From: Spirochaetae bacterium HGW-Spirochaetae-7
Lineage (GTDB): Bacteria > Spirochaetota > Spirochaetia > Treponematales > UBA12059
Direction: 5' to 3'
DNA length: 11,658 bases
Assembly: GCA_002839245.1 (NCBI GenBank)
Contig: PGXR01000084.1
Span: 1-11,658, forward strand
Each line of letters opens with the position of its first letter. The first letter of the stretch is position 1. Of this stretch, positions 6,311 through 11,658 are shown in pieces. The notes below the pieces were generated by a model that saw only the letters and a program-made list of their open reading frames with translations, ran no database searches and had not been told where the DNA came from. The position numbers were made by a program, and so were the translations under genes.

Positions 6311-6424
6311 CCACGGAGACACGGTGTGAAGCGAAACGTTGAGCATCACTGGGGGTTCCAGGGGGCAAATCCCCCAAACCCCCTTGTAGCGCTACGAGTC
6401 TCGCGCCACACCGTGTCTCCGTGG
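6311..6424. repeat. Long inverted-repeat element (18-bp perfect arms, nested G/C tracts)
   Basis: The arms CCACGGAGACACGGTGTG (6311-6328) and CACACCGTGTCTCCGTGG (6407-6424) are perfect reverse complements. After a 2x2 mismatch the stem continues with GCGA (6331-6334) and TCGC (6401-6404). Inside are GGGGG tracts at 6351-6355 and 6361-6365 that can pair with CCCCC at 6371-6375 and 6379-6383, then a 10-bp palindrome GTAGCGCTAC (6386-6395). It encodes no plausible protein. It may act as a terminator or 3' stabiliser for serC, but there is only a short U-rich stretch (ATTTTCC) after it. The arm sequence resembles CCACGGAGACACGG-type intergenic repeats that I recall from many environmental genomes; a REP/MITE-like dispersed element is the best guess. 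Confidence 0.75.
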
Positions 6425-6461
6425 TCTGATTTTCCTCATCCTTGTTCAGGCAGGTAAAATC

Positions 6462-6692
6462 ATGAAGGGCAAACGCGACGTGCCGGAGATGAGCAACGCG
6501 GACCTCAAGCACATGCTCGACCAGACAATGATACGCTTTGAAAACTGGCGCGTCGAAGTGGAGCGCAAACCCAACCCGATGATGATCCATTCGCTCAAGA
6601 ACATCATGTCGATCATCGAGACGGTGACGGCCATGGCCGACCGGCGGCTCGAGTATCGTACAAGGCGCTCGTTCAACGCATGGCCGAGCTGA
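6462..6692 (+). CDS. Hypothetical helical protein, possibly the 5' part of a frameshifted gene
   Basis: A 76-residue ORF starting MKGKRDVPEMSNADLKHM, with AGGCAGG (6447-6453) 8 nt upstream as a Shine-Dalgarno. The sequence is charged and probably all-helical (ADLKHMLDQTMIRFENWRVE, SLKNIMSIIETVTAMADRRL) with no membrane segment. No family is recognised. The last residues (after about LEY) become RTRRSFNAWPS, unlike the preceding helix, and the next frame continues with an equally helical YKALVQRMAELTSQ. This suggests that 6462-6946 is one gene of about 160 codons missing one nucleotide near 6651-6660, or an overlapping gene pair. No -1 slippery heptamer is visible at the junction. Confidence 0.6.
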   Translation: MKGKRDVPEMSNADLKHMLDQTMIRFENWRVEVERKPNPMMIHSLKNIMSIIETVTAMADRRLEYRTRRSFNAWPS

Positions 6693-6946
6693 CCAGCCAG
6701 ACCGCGGCGCTCAACATGACGATAGTCAACTCGCTCAAGGACGACGACGCGATAGACGAATCGGAACTCAGGATGGTCTCCGACAAGCTTTTCAGGCTCA
6801 TCAACGCGGCCGCGGAACTGGCGCGAATCGTGCAGGAGCAGTTCGCGTCACCCGAGCTGGTGGCCGCCGCCAAGCGCAACTTGCTGACCGAAAACCCGGA
6901 GAGGACCGGAAAGAACGAGGGCAAGGCGCCGGATCCTGGTTCCTGA
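6680..6946 (+). CDS. Hypothetical helical protein, possibly the 3' part of the same gene
   Basis: An 88-residue ORF beginning MAELTSQTAALNMTIVNSL, overlapping the previous ORF by 13 nt in the -1 frame. It has no good Shine-Dalgarno of its own (only AAGG 14 nt upstream), and its frame stays open upstream through YKALVQR, which argues that the ATG is internal. The predicted structure is helical (SELRMVSDKLFRLINAAAEL, ARIVQEQF) ending in a charged, disordered tail (ENPERTGKNEGKAPDPGS). It is soluble, probably cytoplasmic, and of unknown function. It may be expressed independently by coupling, or be the second half of a gene broken by an indel. Confidence 0.55.
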   Translation: MAELTSQTAALNMTIVNSLKDDDAIDESELRMVSDKLFRLINAAAELARIVQEQFASPELVAAAKRNLLTENPERTGKNEGKAPDPGS

Positions 6947-6961
6947 CCTTAGCTTGACAGG

Positions 6962-7234
6962 TTGCCGTTCTTCTTGACTAGTTCATCGAAGATTGCATCT
7001 TTCAATATTCGACACCGCCAGGAGCGGTTACTCAAGACCAGTCATACAAGGGGCGGTGGTGTTAGACGCCGAGATGCAAGCTTCGATTTACTATGGAAAC
7101 TGTGCGAGCAAGCCGCGCAGGAGATGGTACAGGAGCGGACCCGGACCCAAACTCAGACCCAGACCAAAACCCAGACGGGAGAACCAGCCGGTACCCAGAC
7201 GGGCTCAGGCGCTCCAGTGGGAAGCGGCAAGTAG
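6962..7234 (+). CDS. Uncertain small ORF with Thr-Gln repeat C-terminus
   Basis: A weak call. The frame is open from TTG 6962 to TAG 7232-7234. Only the second half (from about 7100) looks like protein: CEQAAQEMVQERTRTQTQ, then TKTQTG and two copies of an octad, TQTGEPAG and TQTGSGAP. Synonymous codons vary within the repeat (ACC/ACT/ACG, CAA/CAG), which favours this frame being translated rather than being a plain DNA microsatellite. The first half (FNIRHRQERLLKTSHTRGGG) is unconvincing. Another frame there (GTG 7059, with AAGGGG 7048-7053 five nt upstream; VLDAEMQASIYYGNCAS) reads more like protein and could join this frame by one missing nucleotide near 7110-7125. The ORF ends 16 nt before a strong terminator, supporting transcription in this direction. 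TTGACA at 6954-6959 could be a -35, but no good -10 follows. Confidence 0.35.
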   Translation: MPFFLTSSSKIASFNIRHRQERLLKTSHTRGGGVRRRDASFDLLWKLCEQAAQEMVQERTRTQTQTQTKTQTGEPAGTQTGSGAPVGSGK

Positions 7235-7249
7235 GAAACAGGCAGGTCC

Positions 7250-7285
7250 AAAAGGTGCCCGTGAACAACCACGGGCACCTTTTTT
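7250..7285. terminator. Strong intrinsic terminator, probably bidirectional
   Basis: AAAGGTGCCCGTG (7251-7263) pairs perfectly with CACGGGCACCTTT (7270-7282) around an AACAAC loop, followed by T 7280-7285 on the plus strand. On the minus strand the hairpin is followed by four U. It lies between the plus-strand small ORFs and the converging DUF4954 gene (stop at 7324) and can serve both. Confidence 0.92.
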
Positions 7286-7323
7286 CGTTGCTGGCAAAAA
7301 TCGATCCAAACTGGCGGGCGGGC

Positions 7324-9546
7324 CTAGTTCCCGGAAAGCCGGCCAAGCAGGGCGTCCGCCCTTGCCCTCCACCGTTCCATGTCGACGCGGGTCTGCCTGA
7401 CGAAGGGATTCGTGTCCGGCGAGCCGAGCACGGCGTGCAGCTCCTCGTCGTTGCGGAAGGTGGCCTTGCGGAAGTCGTTGACATAGTCCTTGCGGCGCGT
7501 CAGGTAGACCTGGTCCTCGATGAAACGGGTCGTGTCCATGAAGCGTGAAACCTCCCGCGCGAACGCCGGCTCATCGAGCTCATCGACGTCGAGGAGCGCG
7601 CACAGCGTTCCCCACGCGTGCTGGGCCTTGTCCAGCGGGTATTCGGCCCAGAGCCTCGCGTACGCGGCATGGATCTCGTCCCAACCGTTGACCGACCCCT
7701 CCTTTATGCCCGACACCAGCGCTTCGACCTTCTCGAGGGGGACGAGCTGGCCTCCGAGGTTTTCCCATTCCTCTATGCGGGGGCCCGAGAGCACGTCCGC
7801 CGCGTCCTGGAAGGTCATGTCCGGCCGCTCGGCGAAGTACGCGATAAGCGCGCGCATCGCGTACCAGCGCAGGAGGTGACGATATGCCTTGTAGGCGCGC
7901 CTGGGCTTCTGGATGATGACGCGGCGCCTCGAATTCTCCAGCCCCGGGCCGAGTACCTCGAGAGCATCGACTTCCTCCTTCGCGCCAAGAAGCAACTCGC
8001 GACCCTTCGCCCTTGCAAGGCTGTCGTCGGAGCCTTCGACGATGGCCGCGGCGCCGCCGGCGGCCGCGTACCAGGCCTGCCCGACGAAGCGTTCGAGCAG
8101 CCCGAGCGAAACGAAGGCTTCCTCGGCGATGTCGGGAGCGAACGGGGAGAACTCGATGTTCTGTTCCCGGCTCTGGCGCTTGTCGCGCTGCGAGAACTTG
8201 GCTTCGTTGCGGAGGAGGGCGTACATGTTGTACATCCACCAATAGGCCGGCATCACATCGAGGCGGTCCCGGGCCGCGTCGTCCGCCACGAGGGCGAAGG
8301 GGAAGGGTATGTCGAGCTCGAACCGGTAATCGCCCTTGGCCAGGAGGCAGTACGAGGCGAAACGCGAGCTGTGCTTGACCGAGGTCGACAGGCCCGGCCA
8401 GAAGCCGCGCCCCGCGTCTATCTCGCCGTCGTTGGCCCTGGAGTTGTGGTTTGAACCCACTGTCGCGCCCGCGGCCATGTTCGACTGGCCGCGTACCAGC
8501 GTGGCGATGAGGAAGCTGGTGTTGTGATGCTGTTCGTGCGCCGGGAATATCAGGTTGTTGAGTATCTCGCAGCACGATACCGTCGAATTGTCTCCGAGTA
8601 CCGAGTGTATCAGCCGGGCGCCGTACTTGAGCGACGAGTTGGTGCCCATGACGAAGCGCACCGCCTTGCAGCCGTAGAACACCCGGCACCCGAAACCCAC
8701 GATGCCGTTGACCAGCTCGACGCCCTCGCCTATCTGGGTGCGCTCGGCTTCGCTGGAGTTGATCGTCAGGTTCTTGAGCTTGTTCGCGCCCTTGACGTAG
8801 GCGCTCTCGCCTATCCTCACGTCCTTGATGATGTGGTTGCTCTTGAGCACGCAGCCCGAGCCGATGACTCCGTATTCGCCTCGCCGTTCCTCGAAAGCGC
8901 CCTGGGTCATCTCCTTGAAACGCTCCATGAGCACGATGTCGCCGCGACGCTTGGCCCAGAGGTAGGCATCGGCGCATATCATGCCGTCGAAGGCGAGGAC
9001 CGACCGACCGCCGGCTTCGTTCATCAGGTCGAGCCAGACGCGTACGTCGTCGGGTTCGCCCTCCTTGACGATGCCGTTCCCCCACTTGGCGTGGTCGGAA
9101 GCGTGGATCTCGTCGTTGTTCAGGAGGATGCAGCGGTCGCCAATGATATAATGGGCCAGGTAATTGCATGCATGGATGGCGCACTCGTCTCCAATGTCGC
9201 AGGAAATGATACGCGAGTTGCTGATACCGGCCGGTATCATCATGTCATGGTGCTCGAGGACAACACGCTCGAGGCGGCCGATCCTGACGAGCCCGGCGAA
9301 CTCGCTGTTGCGTATGAGCGATGGATCGAATGGTTCGCAGACGAGGATCTTGCCCCAGTCGGAACAGCGGTTGCCGTTCCTGATCAGCACTTCGACGTCG
9401 AGGTGATGGAGCAGCCGGTACGAATCCAATGGCTTGCACTGCTGCCTGTCGCGCAGCCGATACTCGTCCTCCCCCGGTTTCAGATACCTGGACGCGACGA
9501 AACCGTAACCCAGGACTGCCTCGGAGTGTACAAGGATGTCATTCAT
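7324..9546 (-). CDS. DUF4954 family protein (left-handed beta-helix, hexapeptide-repeat-like)
   Basis: A 740-residue protein that I recognise as the DUF4954 family, found mainly in spirochaetes and Bacteroidetes. Residues about 80-405 have the isoleucine/valine-rich short repeats of a left-handed beta-helix (SRIISCDIGDECAIH, YIIGDRCILLNNDEI, GVIGSGCVLKSNHIIKDVRI, SVLGDNSTVSCCEILNN), as in hexapeptide acyl- and nucleotidyl-transferases. They include a conspicuous histidine/asparagine patch HEQHHNTSF (337-345) and GSNHNSR (364-370). Residues about 430-740 are largely helical. There is no signal peptide or membrane helix, so it is cytoplasmic. The reaction is unknown; a sugar-nucleotide or acyl transferase-like role is only fold-based. 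ATG 9546 is supported by GGAAGG with a 5-nt spacer. It is transcribed alone from a good promoter and ends 42 nt from the terminator at 7250-7285. Confidence 0.88.
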   Translation of the reverse strand: MNDILVHSEAVLGYGFVASRYLKPGEDEYRLRDRQQCKPLDSYRLLHHLDVEVLIRNGNRCSDWGKILVCEPFDPSLIRNSEFAGLVRIGRLERVVLEHHDMMIPAGISNSRIISCDIGDECAIHACNYLAHYIIGDRCILLNNDEIHASDHAKWGNGIVKEGEPDDVRVWLDLMNEAGGRSVLAFDGMICADAYLWAKRRGDIVLMERFKEMTQGAFEERRGEYGVIGSGCVLKSNHIIKDVRIGESAYVKGANKLKNLTINSSEAERTQIGEGVELVNGIVGFGCRVFYGCKAVRFVMGTNSSLKYGARLIHSVLGDNSTVSCCEILNNLIFPAHEQHHNTSFLIATLVRGQSNMAAGATVGSNHNSRANDGEIDAGRGFWPGLSTSVKHSSRFASYCLLAKGDYRFELDIPFPFALVADDAARDRLDVMPAYWWMYNMYALLRNEAKFSQRDKRQSREQNIEFSPFAPDIAEEAFVSLGLLERFVGQAWYAAAGGAAAIVEGSDDSLARAKGRELLLGAKEEVDALEVLGPGLENSRRRVIIQKPRRAYKAYRHLLRWYAMRALIAYFAERPDMTFQDAADVLSGPRIEEWENLGGQLVPLEKVEALVSGIKEGSVNGWDEIHAAYARLWAEYPLDKAQHAWGTLCALLDVDELDEPAFAREVSRFMDTTRFIEDQVYLTRRKDYVNDFRKATFRNDEELHAVLGSPDTNPFVRQTRVDMERWRARADALLGRLSGN

Positions 9547-9599
9547 GGTGGCCTTCCCGACGTTCGACTATTGGGACTACTTGAGGCCCCTCACCCACA

Positions 9600-9628
9600 A
9601 TCCTAATCGTTGCGGCTCAGGTTTTCAA
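9600..9628 (-). promoter_or_regulatory. Promoter of the DUF4954 gene
   Basis: On the minus strand TTGAAA (complement of 9623-9628), a 17-nt spacer and TAGGAT (complement of 9600-9605) form a near-consensus sigma-70-type promoter. Transcription should start near 9593, giving a leader of about 46 nt that contains the Shine-Dalgarno. Confidence 0.65.
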
Positions 9629-9666
9629 CATGGAACGGCTCCCGCAAACGCCGGAACTACCCATTA

Positions 9667-9696
9667 TTGACAAAGCCGTGGACGACATGACATGGT
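9667..9696 (+). promoter_or_regulatory. Weak candidate promoter of the 9703 gene, leaderless geometry
   Basis: A perfect TTGACA (9667-9672), an 18-nt spacer and CATGGT (9691-9696) end 6 nt before the ATG. The -10 is weak but keeps A2 and T6. No convincing Shine-Dalgarno precedes the gene. The spacing is the same as at the 3595 gene and the M23 peptidase gene. Confidence 0.35.
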
Positions 9697-9702
9697 AGCC
9701 CC

Positions 9703-10272
9703 ATGGTCGAACCCGTGTACGCGGTCGATGATCCGGCAGACGTTGACGTCGAAAAAGCCGCTTTTGAGATCTTTCCACTCCTCGTAGAAACCGGCAATGC
9801 CGTGCTTCGACGCGAGTATGCATCTGCGCTGGCAGACATCATCGGCGGTCCCGGCGCGTTCAGGAAATACGCAATCGGAAACGCAGGGGATCTCGCCGCG
9901 CGGCGCAACCACCTGCTGGACGTCTTCCGTGAAAACGTACGCCTGCTCGTGGCCAAGACCTGGGTCGACGGCAAGGACGAGGCGCACAAGGCGGAGGCGC
10001 TTGCGGCCCTCGAGTCGTTCGTCGGCATGGTGAGCGCCGGCGACTGCGTCAACGCCATCCCGTCCTTCGTCGGGGTCGCGAACTCCGTGGCACGCCTGCT
10101 GTTCGGTGAAGACTCGGACGACGCCGGTTTCATGGAGTATGTATTCCGCATCGATCCCCGCCTGGGAATATTCTATTGGTATGTAGGCCGCCTTCGGGAA
10201 CAGGGGCAGGTCGATCCCGACCTGGCGCTCATCGAGCTGTACATAGGAATCTACTCCCTGGCAAGCTTCTGA
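9703..10272 (+). CDS. Conserved-looking hypothetical protein (189 aa)
   Basis: I do not recognise the family. The 189-residue protein has no signal peptide or obvious membrane helix. It is acidic and predicted to be mostly helical: FEIFPLLVETGNAVLRREYA (22-41), LAARRNHLLDVFRENVRLLV, KAEALAALESFVGMV. Its most distinctive part is the C-terminal third with aromatic residues (FMEYVFRIDPRLGIFYWYVG, then LALIELYIGIYSLASF), which reads like a folded, selected domain. The frame has a stop (9688-9690) just before the ATG at 9703, which is the first possible ATG. It is divergent from the DUF4954 gene (156-nt gap) and separated by 233 nt from the TAXI receptor gene, so it is probably monocistronic. Codon use fits the neighbours, so it is likely a real native gene. 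Confidence 0.75.
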   Translation: MVEPVYAVDDPADVDVEKAAFEIFPLLVETGNAVLRREYASALADIIGGPGAFRKYAIGNAGDLAARRNHLLDVFRENVRLLVAKTWVDGKDEAHKAEALAALESFVGMVSAGDCVNAIPSFVGVANSVARLLFGEDSDDAGFMEYVFRIDPRLGIFYWYVGRLREQGQVDPDLALIELYIGIYSLASF

Positions 10273-10299
10273 CCGGAAATGTTCGCAGGGAACAAAGCG

Positions 10300-10344
10300 G
10301 CTTTTCTTGCTGGTGGCAAGGAAAGCATCGCCAGTACCCTGGCG
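10300..10344. other. Two consecutive hairpins after the 9703 gene
   Basis: GCTTTTCTTGC (10300-10310) pairs with GCAAGGAAAGC (10316-10326) with one G-U pair around TGGTG. Immediately after, CGCCAG (10329-10334) pairs with CTGGCG (10339-10344) around TACC. Neither is followed by a U-run in either direction, so a standard intrinsic terminator is unlikely. They could be a 3' stability element of the upstream gene. The rest of 10273-10505 holds an AT-rich patch (10351-10407) and the promoter candidates of the next gene. Confidence 0.5.
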
Positions 10345-10407
10345 CAAATGCAAAATCAATTTCGAAAGCAACCGATTTTTGAAATTGGCTCCAAATAAAT
10401 ATAAATC

Positions 10408-10436
10408 TTGCGTCTGCCTGATATGAACGCTACACT
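10408..10436 (+). promoter_or_regulatory. Candidate promoter of the TAXI receptor operon
   Basis: TTGCGT (10408-10413), a 17-nt spacer and TACACT (10431-10436) predict a start near 10443 and a 63-nt leader with a strong Shine-Dalgarno. A second possibility just upstream is TTGAAA (10379-10384) with TATAAA (10400-10405), spacer 15, inside the AT-rich patch. I cannot choose between them from sequence alone. Confidence 0.45.
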
Positions 10437-10505
10437 GGTTTTTCAATACCGGCCTATCATGGCTTTCCAGCTCCATGGGACCGGTCCATCCCGAGGAGGA
10501 TCCCG

Positions 10506-11462
10506 ATGAAAAAACTGATTCTGGTATTGGCGACCATCGCTCTCATAGCGTCATTCGTGGCCTGCAGCGCCCCCAAGCAGACGTTCGTGTCGATAGCGTC
10601 CGGCGGCACCGGAGGCACATATTATCCGCTGGCCGGCGCGATGGCGGAGATCTGGAACGAAGGCATCAAGGGCATGAACGCGACTGTCCAGGCCACCGGC
10701 GCCTCGGTTGCCAACGTCAACCTTCTCCGTGAAGGCAAAGCCGACGTGATCATGGTGCAGAACGACATCGCCTACTATGCGGCCAACGGCCTCGAGCTGT
10801 TCAAGGACAAGGCCTTGCCCGAAATGAAGGGCATGGCCATCCTGTACCCTGAAACCTGCCAACTCATCGTGCTGGCAAACTCCGGCATCGATAGCGTCGC
10901 AGCACTCAAGGGAAAGAAAGTAGCCGTAGGCGCCGCCGGTTCAGGCGTCGAAGCCAATGCGCGCCAGATCATGGCCGCCGCCGGCATTACCTACGCCGAC
11001 ATCCAGGTCAAGTACCTGTCGTTCAACGAAGCGGCCAGCAACCTCAAGGACGGCAACATCGACGCGGCCTTCCTGACTGCCGGCCACCCCACGGCAGCCG
11101 TCCAGGACATCTCGGCCAGCAAGGAAATAAGCGTGATCGCCATCGACAACGCCGTTGCCGCCAAACTCCAGGCCACCTACCCCTTCTATACGAAGACCGT
11201 GATTCCGGCCGGTACCTACAAGGGCGTCAACGCGGACGTCCAGACCGTCGCGGTCCAGGCCATGCTCGCGGTGTCGACGAAGCTCGATACGGCAACCGTC
11301 GAGAAGATGCTGCAGACCCTGTTCGCTACCGCGGGCAGCGCCCGCCTGACCGCCGCCCACGCCAGGGCCGGCGCCATGATCACTCTCAAGACAGCCAGGA
11401 ACGGCATGTCCCTGCCCATGCACGCCGGCGCTGAAAAGTTCTACGGCAAGGCCAGAAAGTAG
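10506..11462 (+). CDS. TAXI family TRAP transporter solute-binding lipoprotein
   Basis: A 318-residue extracytoplasmic solute receptor of the TAXI class of TRAP transporters, which captures small organic acids or similar ligands for a fused ion-driven permease. It begins with a lipoprotein signal (MKKLILVLATIALIASFVAC) with lipobox FVAC and acylated C20, so it is membrane-anchored. The mature domain starts with the TAXI hallmark ASGGTGGTYYPLAGAM (31-46), followed by periplasmic-binding-protein motifs NLLREGKADVIMVQNDIAYY and LKGKKVAVGAAGSGVEANAR, ending near FYGKARK. Its length is normal. The start is set by AGGAGGA (10494-10500), 5 nt upstream. A DUF1850 gene follows after 48 nt, as in many TAXI operons, and the permease is expected beyond the window. 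The ligand cannot be deduced. Confidence 0.94.
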   Translation: MKKLILVLATIALIASFVACSAPKQTFVSIASGGTGGTYYPLAGAMAEIWNEGIKGMNATVQATGASVANVNLLREGKADVIMVQNDIAYYAANGLELFKDKALPEMKGMAILYPETCQLIVLANSGIDSVAALKGKKVAVGAAGSGVEANARQIMAAAGITYADIQVKYLSFNEAASNLKDGNIDAAFLTAGHPTAAVQDISASKEISVIAIDNAVAAKLQATYPFYTKTVIPAGTYKGVNADVQTVAVQAMLAVSTKLDTATVEKMLQTLFATAGSARLTAAHARAGAMITLKTARNGMSLPMHAGAEKFYGKARK

Positions 11463-11468
11463 GCCTGG

Positions 11469-11501
11469 CCGGGTATCGGAGCCAACGGCGCCGTTGCCCG
11501 G
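11469..11501 (+). other. Intercistronic hairpin between receptor and DUF1850 genes
   Basis: CCGGG (11469-11473) and CCCGG (11497-11501) flank a perfect 12-bp palindrome AACGGCGCCGTT (11484-11495). The structure fills most of the 48-nt gap but lacks a U-run, so it may protect the receptor mRNA or lower downstream expression rather than terminate fully. Confidence 0.4.
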
Positions 11502-11510
11502 TCCTTTGTC

Positions 11511-11658
11511 ATGAAGATCGGTACGCTGGCCATCGCGCTCGCCTGCGCGATACCGATGGTCGGCCCGGCGGGGCGGGAACCGACGCTCCGGATATACGGC
11601 GAAACTGGCGCGCCCCTGGCGACCATCGTCGTCAAGGACGGTTTTACCCTGTCGTTCA
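11511..11658 (+). CDS. DUF1850 family protein, N-terminal 49 residues (3' end outside window)
   Basis: A partial ORF, MKIGTLAIALACAIPMVGPAG..., with an N-terminal signal peptide (about 1-21) followed by PTLRIYGETGAPLATIVV and KDGFTLSF. The L-R-I/V...G..L....V.DG-FTLSF pattern is typical of the start of DUF1850 proteins, small secreted proteins encoded next to TAXI-type TRAP receptors and permeases; the family usually continues with a His-Ser-V motif just beyond this point. Their role in transport is unknown. No Shine-Dalgarno is visible before ATG 11511, and upstream codons contain no alternative ATG, GTG or TTG nearby, so translation may depend on coupling with the receptor gene. The identity is supported by both position and sequence, but only about a third of the protein is visible. 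Confidence 0.75.
   Translation, partial: MKIGTLAIALACAIPMVGPAGREPTLRIYGETGAPLATIVVKDGFTLSF

Noticed and set aside
5295..6590. 431-aa minus-strand ORF opposite serC
   Set aside because: Antisense shadow of serC. It also runs across the inverted-repeat element and into the next gene, and shows no family motifs.
6640..6680. Programmed -1 frameshift between the 6462 and 6680 ORFs
   Set aside because: No X-XXY-YYZ slippery heptamer or clear downstream pseudoknot seen at the junction; an indel or an overlapping gene pair is simpler.
7151..7203. Short direct repeats as a CRISPR or tandem DNA repeat array
   Set aside because: The repeats are 6-11 nt, codon-phased and vary at synonymous positions; there are no uniform repeats or spacers.
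6947..7285. Known housekeeping RNA (tmRNA, RNase P, SRP, 6S) before the terminator
   Set aside because: I looked for the conserved core motifs of these RNAs and did not see them; a novel RNA stays open but unsupported.
7093..7548. 151-aa plus-strand ORF
   Set aside because: Reads straight through the strong terminator at 7250-7285 and into the 3' end of the convergent gene; its D-P repeats are an out-of-frame reading of the Thr-Gln repeat.
8524..9606. 360-aa plus-strand ORF opposite the DUF4954 gene
   Set aside because: Antisense shadow rich in Ala/Val/Asp/His from complementary codons; the opposite strand has clear DUF4954 repeats, a promoter and a Shine-Dalgarno.

Overview
The window is GC-rich, with dense Shine-Dalgarno-led bacterial genes. 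It most resembles a free-living or host-associated spirochaete (Treponema/Spirochaeta-like). That assignment is an inference from gene content: a DUF4954 beta-helix protein, a serA-serC pair, a TAXI-type TRAP receptor followed by a DUF1850 protein, and an Mrp/Mnh-type antiporter cluster. No rRNA or tRNA is present to confirm it. I see no phage, plasmid, IS or CRISPR signature.

Layout. 1-2166 (+): the 3' end of an Mrp/Mnh-type cation/proton antiporter operon (mnhB tail, mnhC, mnhD) with overlapping genes. 2214-2239: a hairpin that terminates the opposing operon. 2268-3497 (-): a secreted M23 peptidase followed 6 nt later by rpsU. rpsU has a textbook Shine-Dalgarno sequence but, as read, an AUC start codon. 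3595-4092 (+): a small membrane protein. 4126-6287 (+): a promoter, then serA-serC, the first two committed steps of phosphoserine synthesis. 6311-6424: a long inverted-repeat element. 6462-6946 (+): two short overlapping ORFs that may be one frameshifted gene. 6947-7285: a stretch with an uncertain Thr-Gln repeat ORF ending in a strong, probably bidirectional terminator. 7324-9546 (-): the DUF4954 protein with its own good promoter. 9703-10272 (+): an unrecognised 189-aa protein. 10273-10505: a structured, partly AT-rich leader. 10506-end (+): a TAXI TRAP receptor lipoprotein and the start of a DUF1850 protein; the fused TRAP permease is expected just past the window.

Themes. Energy coupling at the membrane appears at both ends (cation/proton antiporter; TRAP transporters use ion gradients), but nothing directly links the two. 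The most unusual signals are regulatory. They are the AUC-initiated rpsU whose Shine-Dalgarno sequence is made from the stop region of the upstream peptidase gene, and three genes (peptidase, 3595 protein, 9703 protein) that lack a clear Shine-Dalgarno sequence and have a promoter-like -10 hexamer exactly 6 nt before the ATG, the geometry of leaderless transcripts. The 18-bp inverted-repeat element after serC and the two broken-looking small ORFs behind it also merit a second look. I do not see a convincing new multi-gene system.
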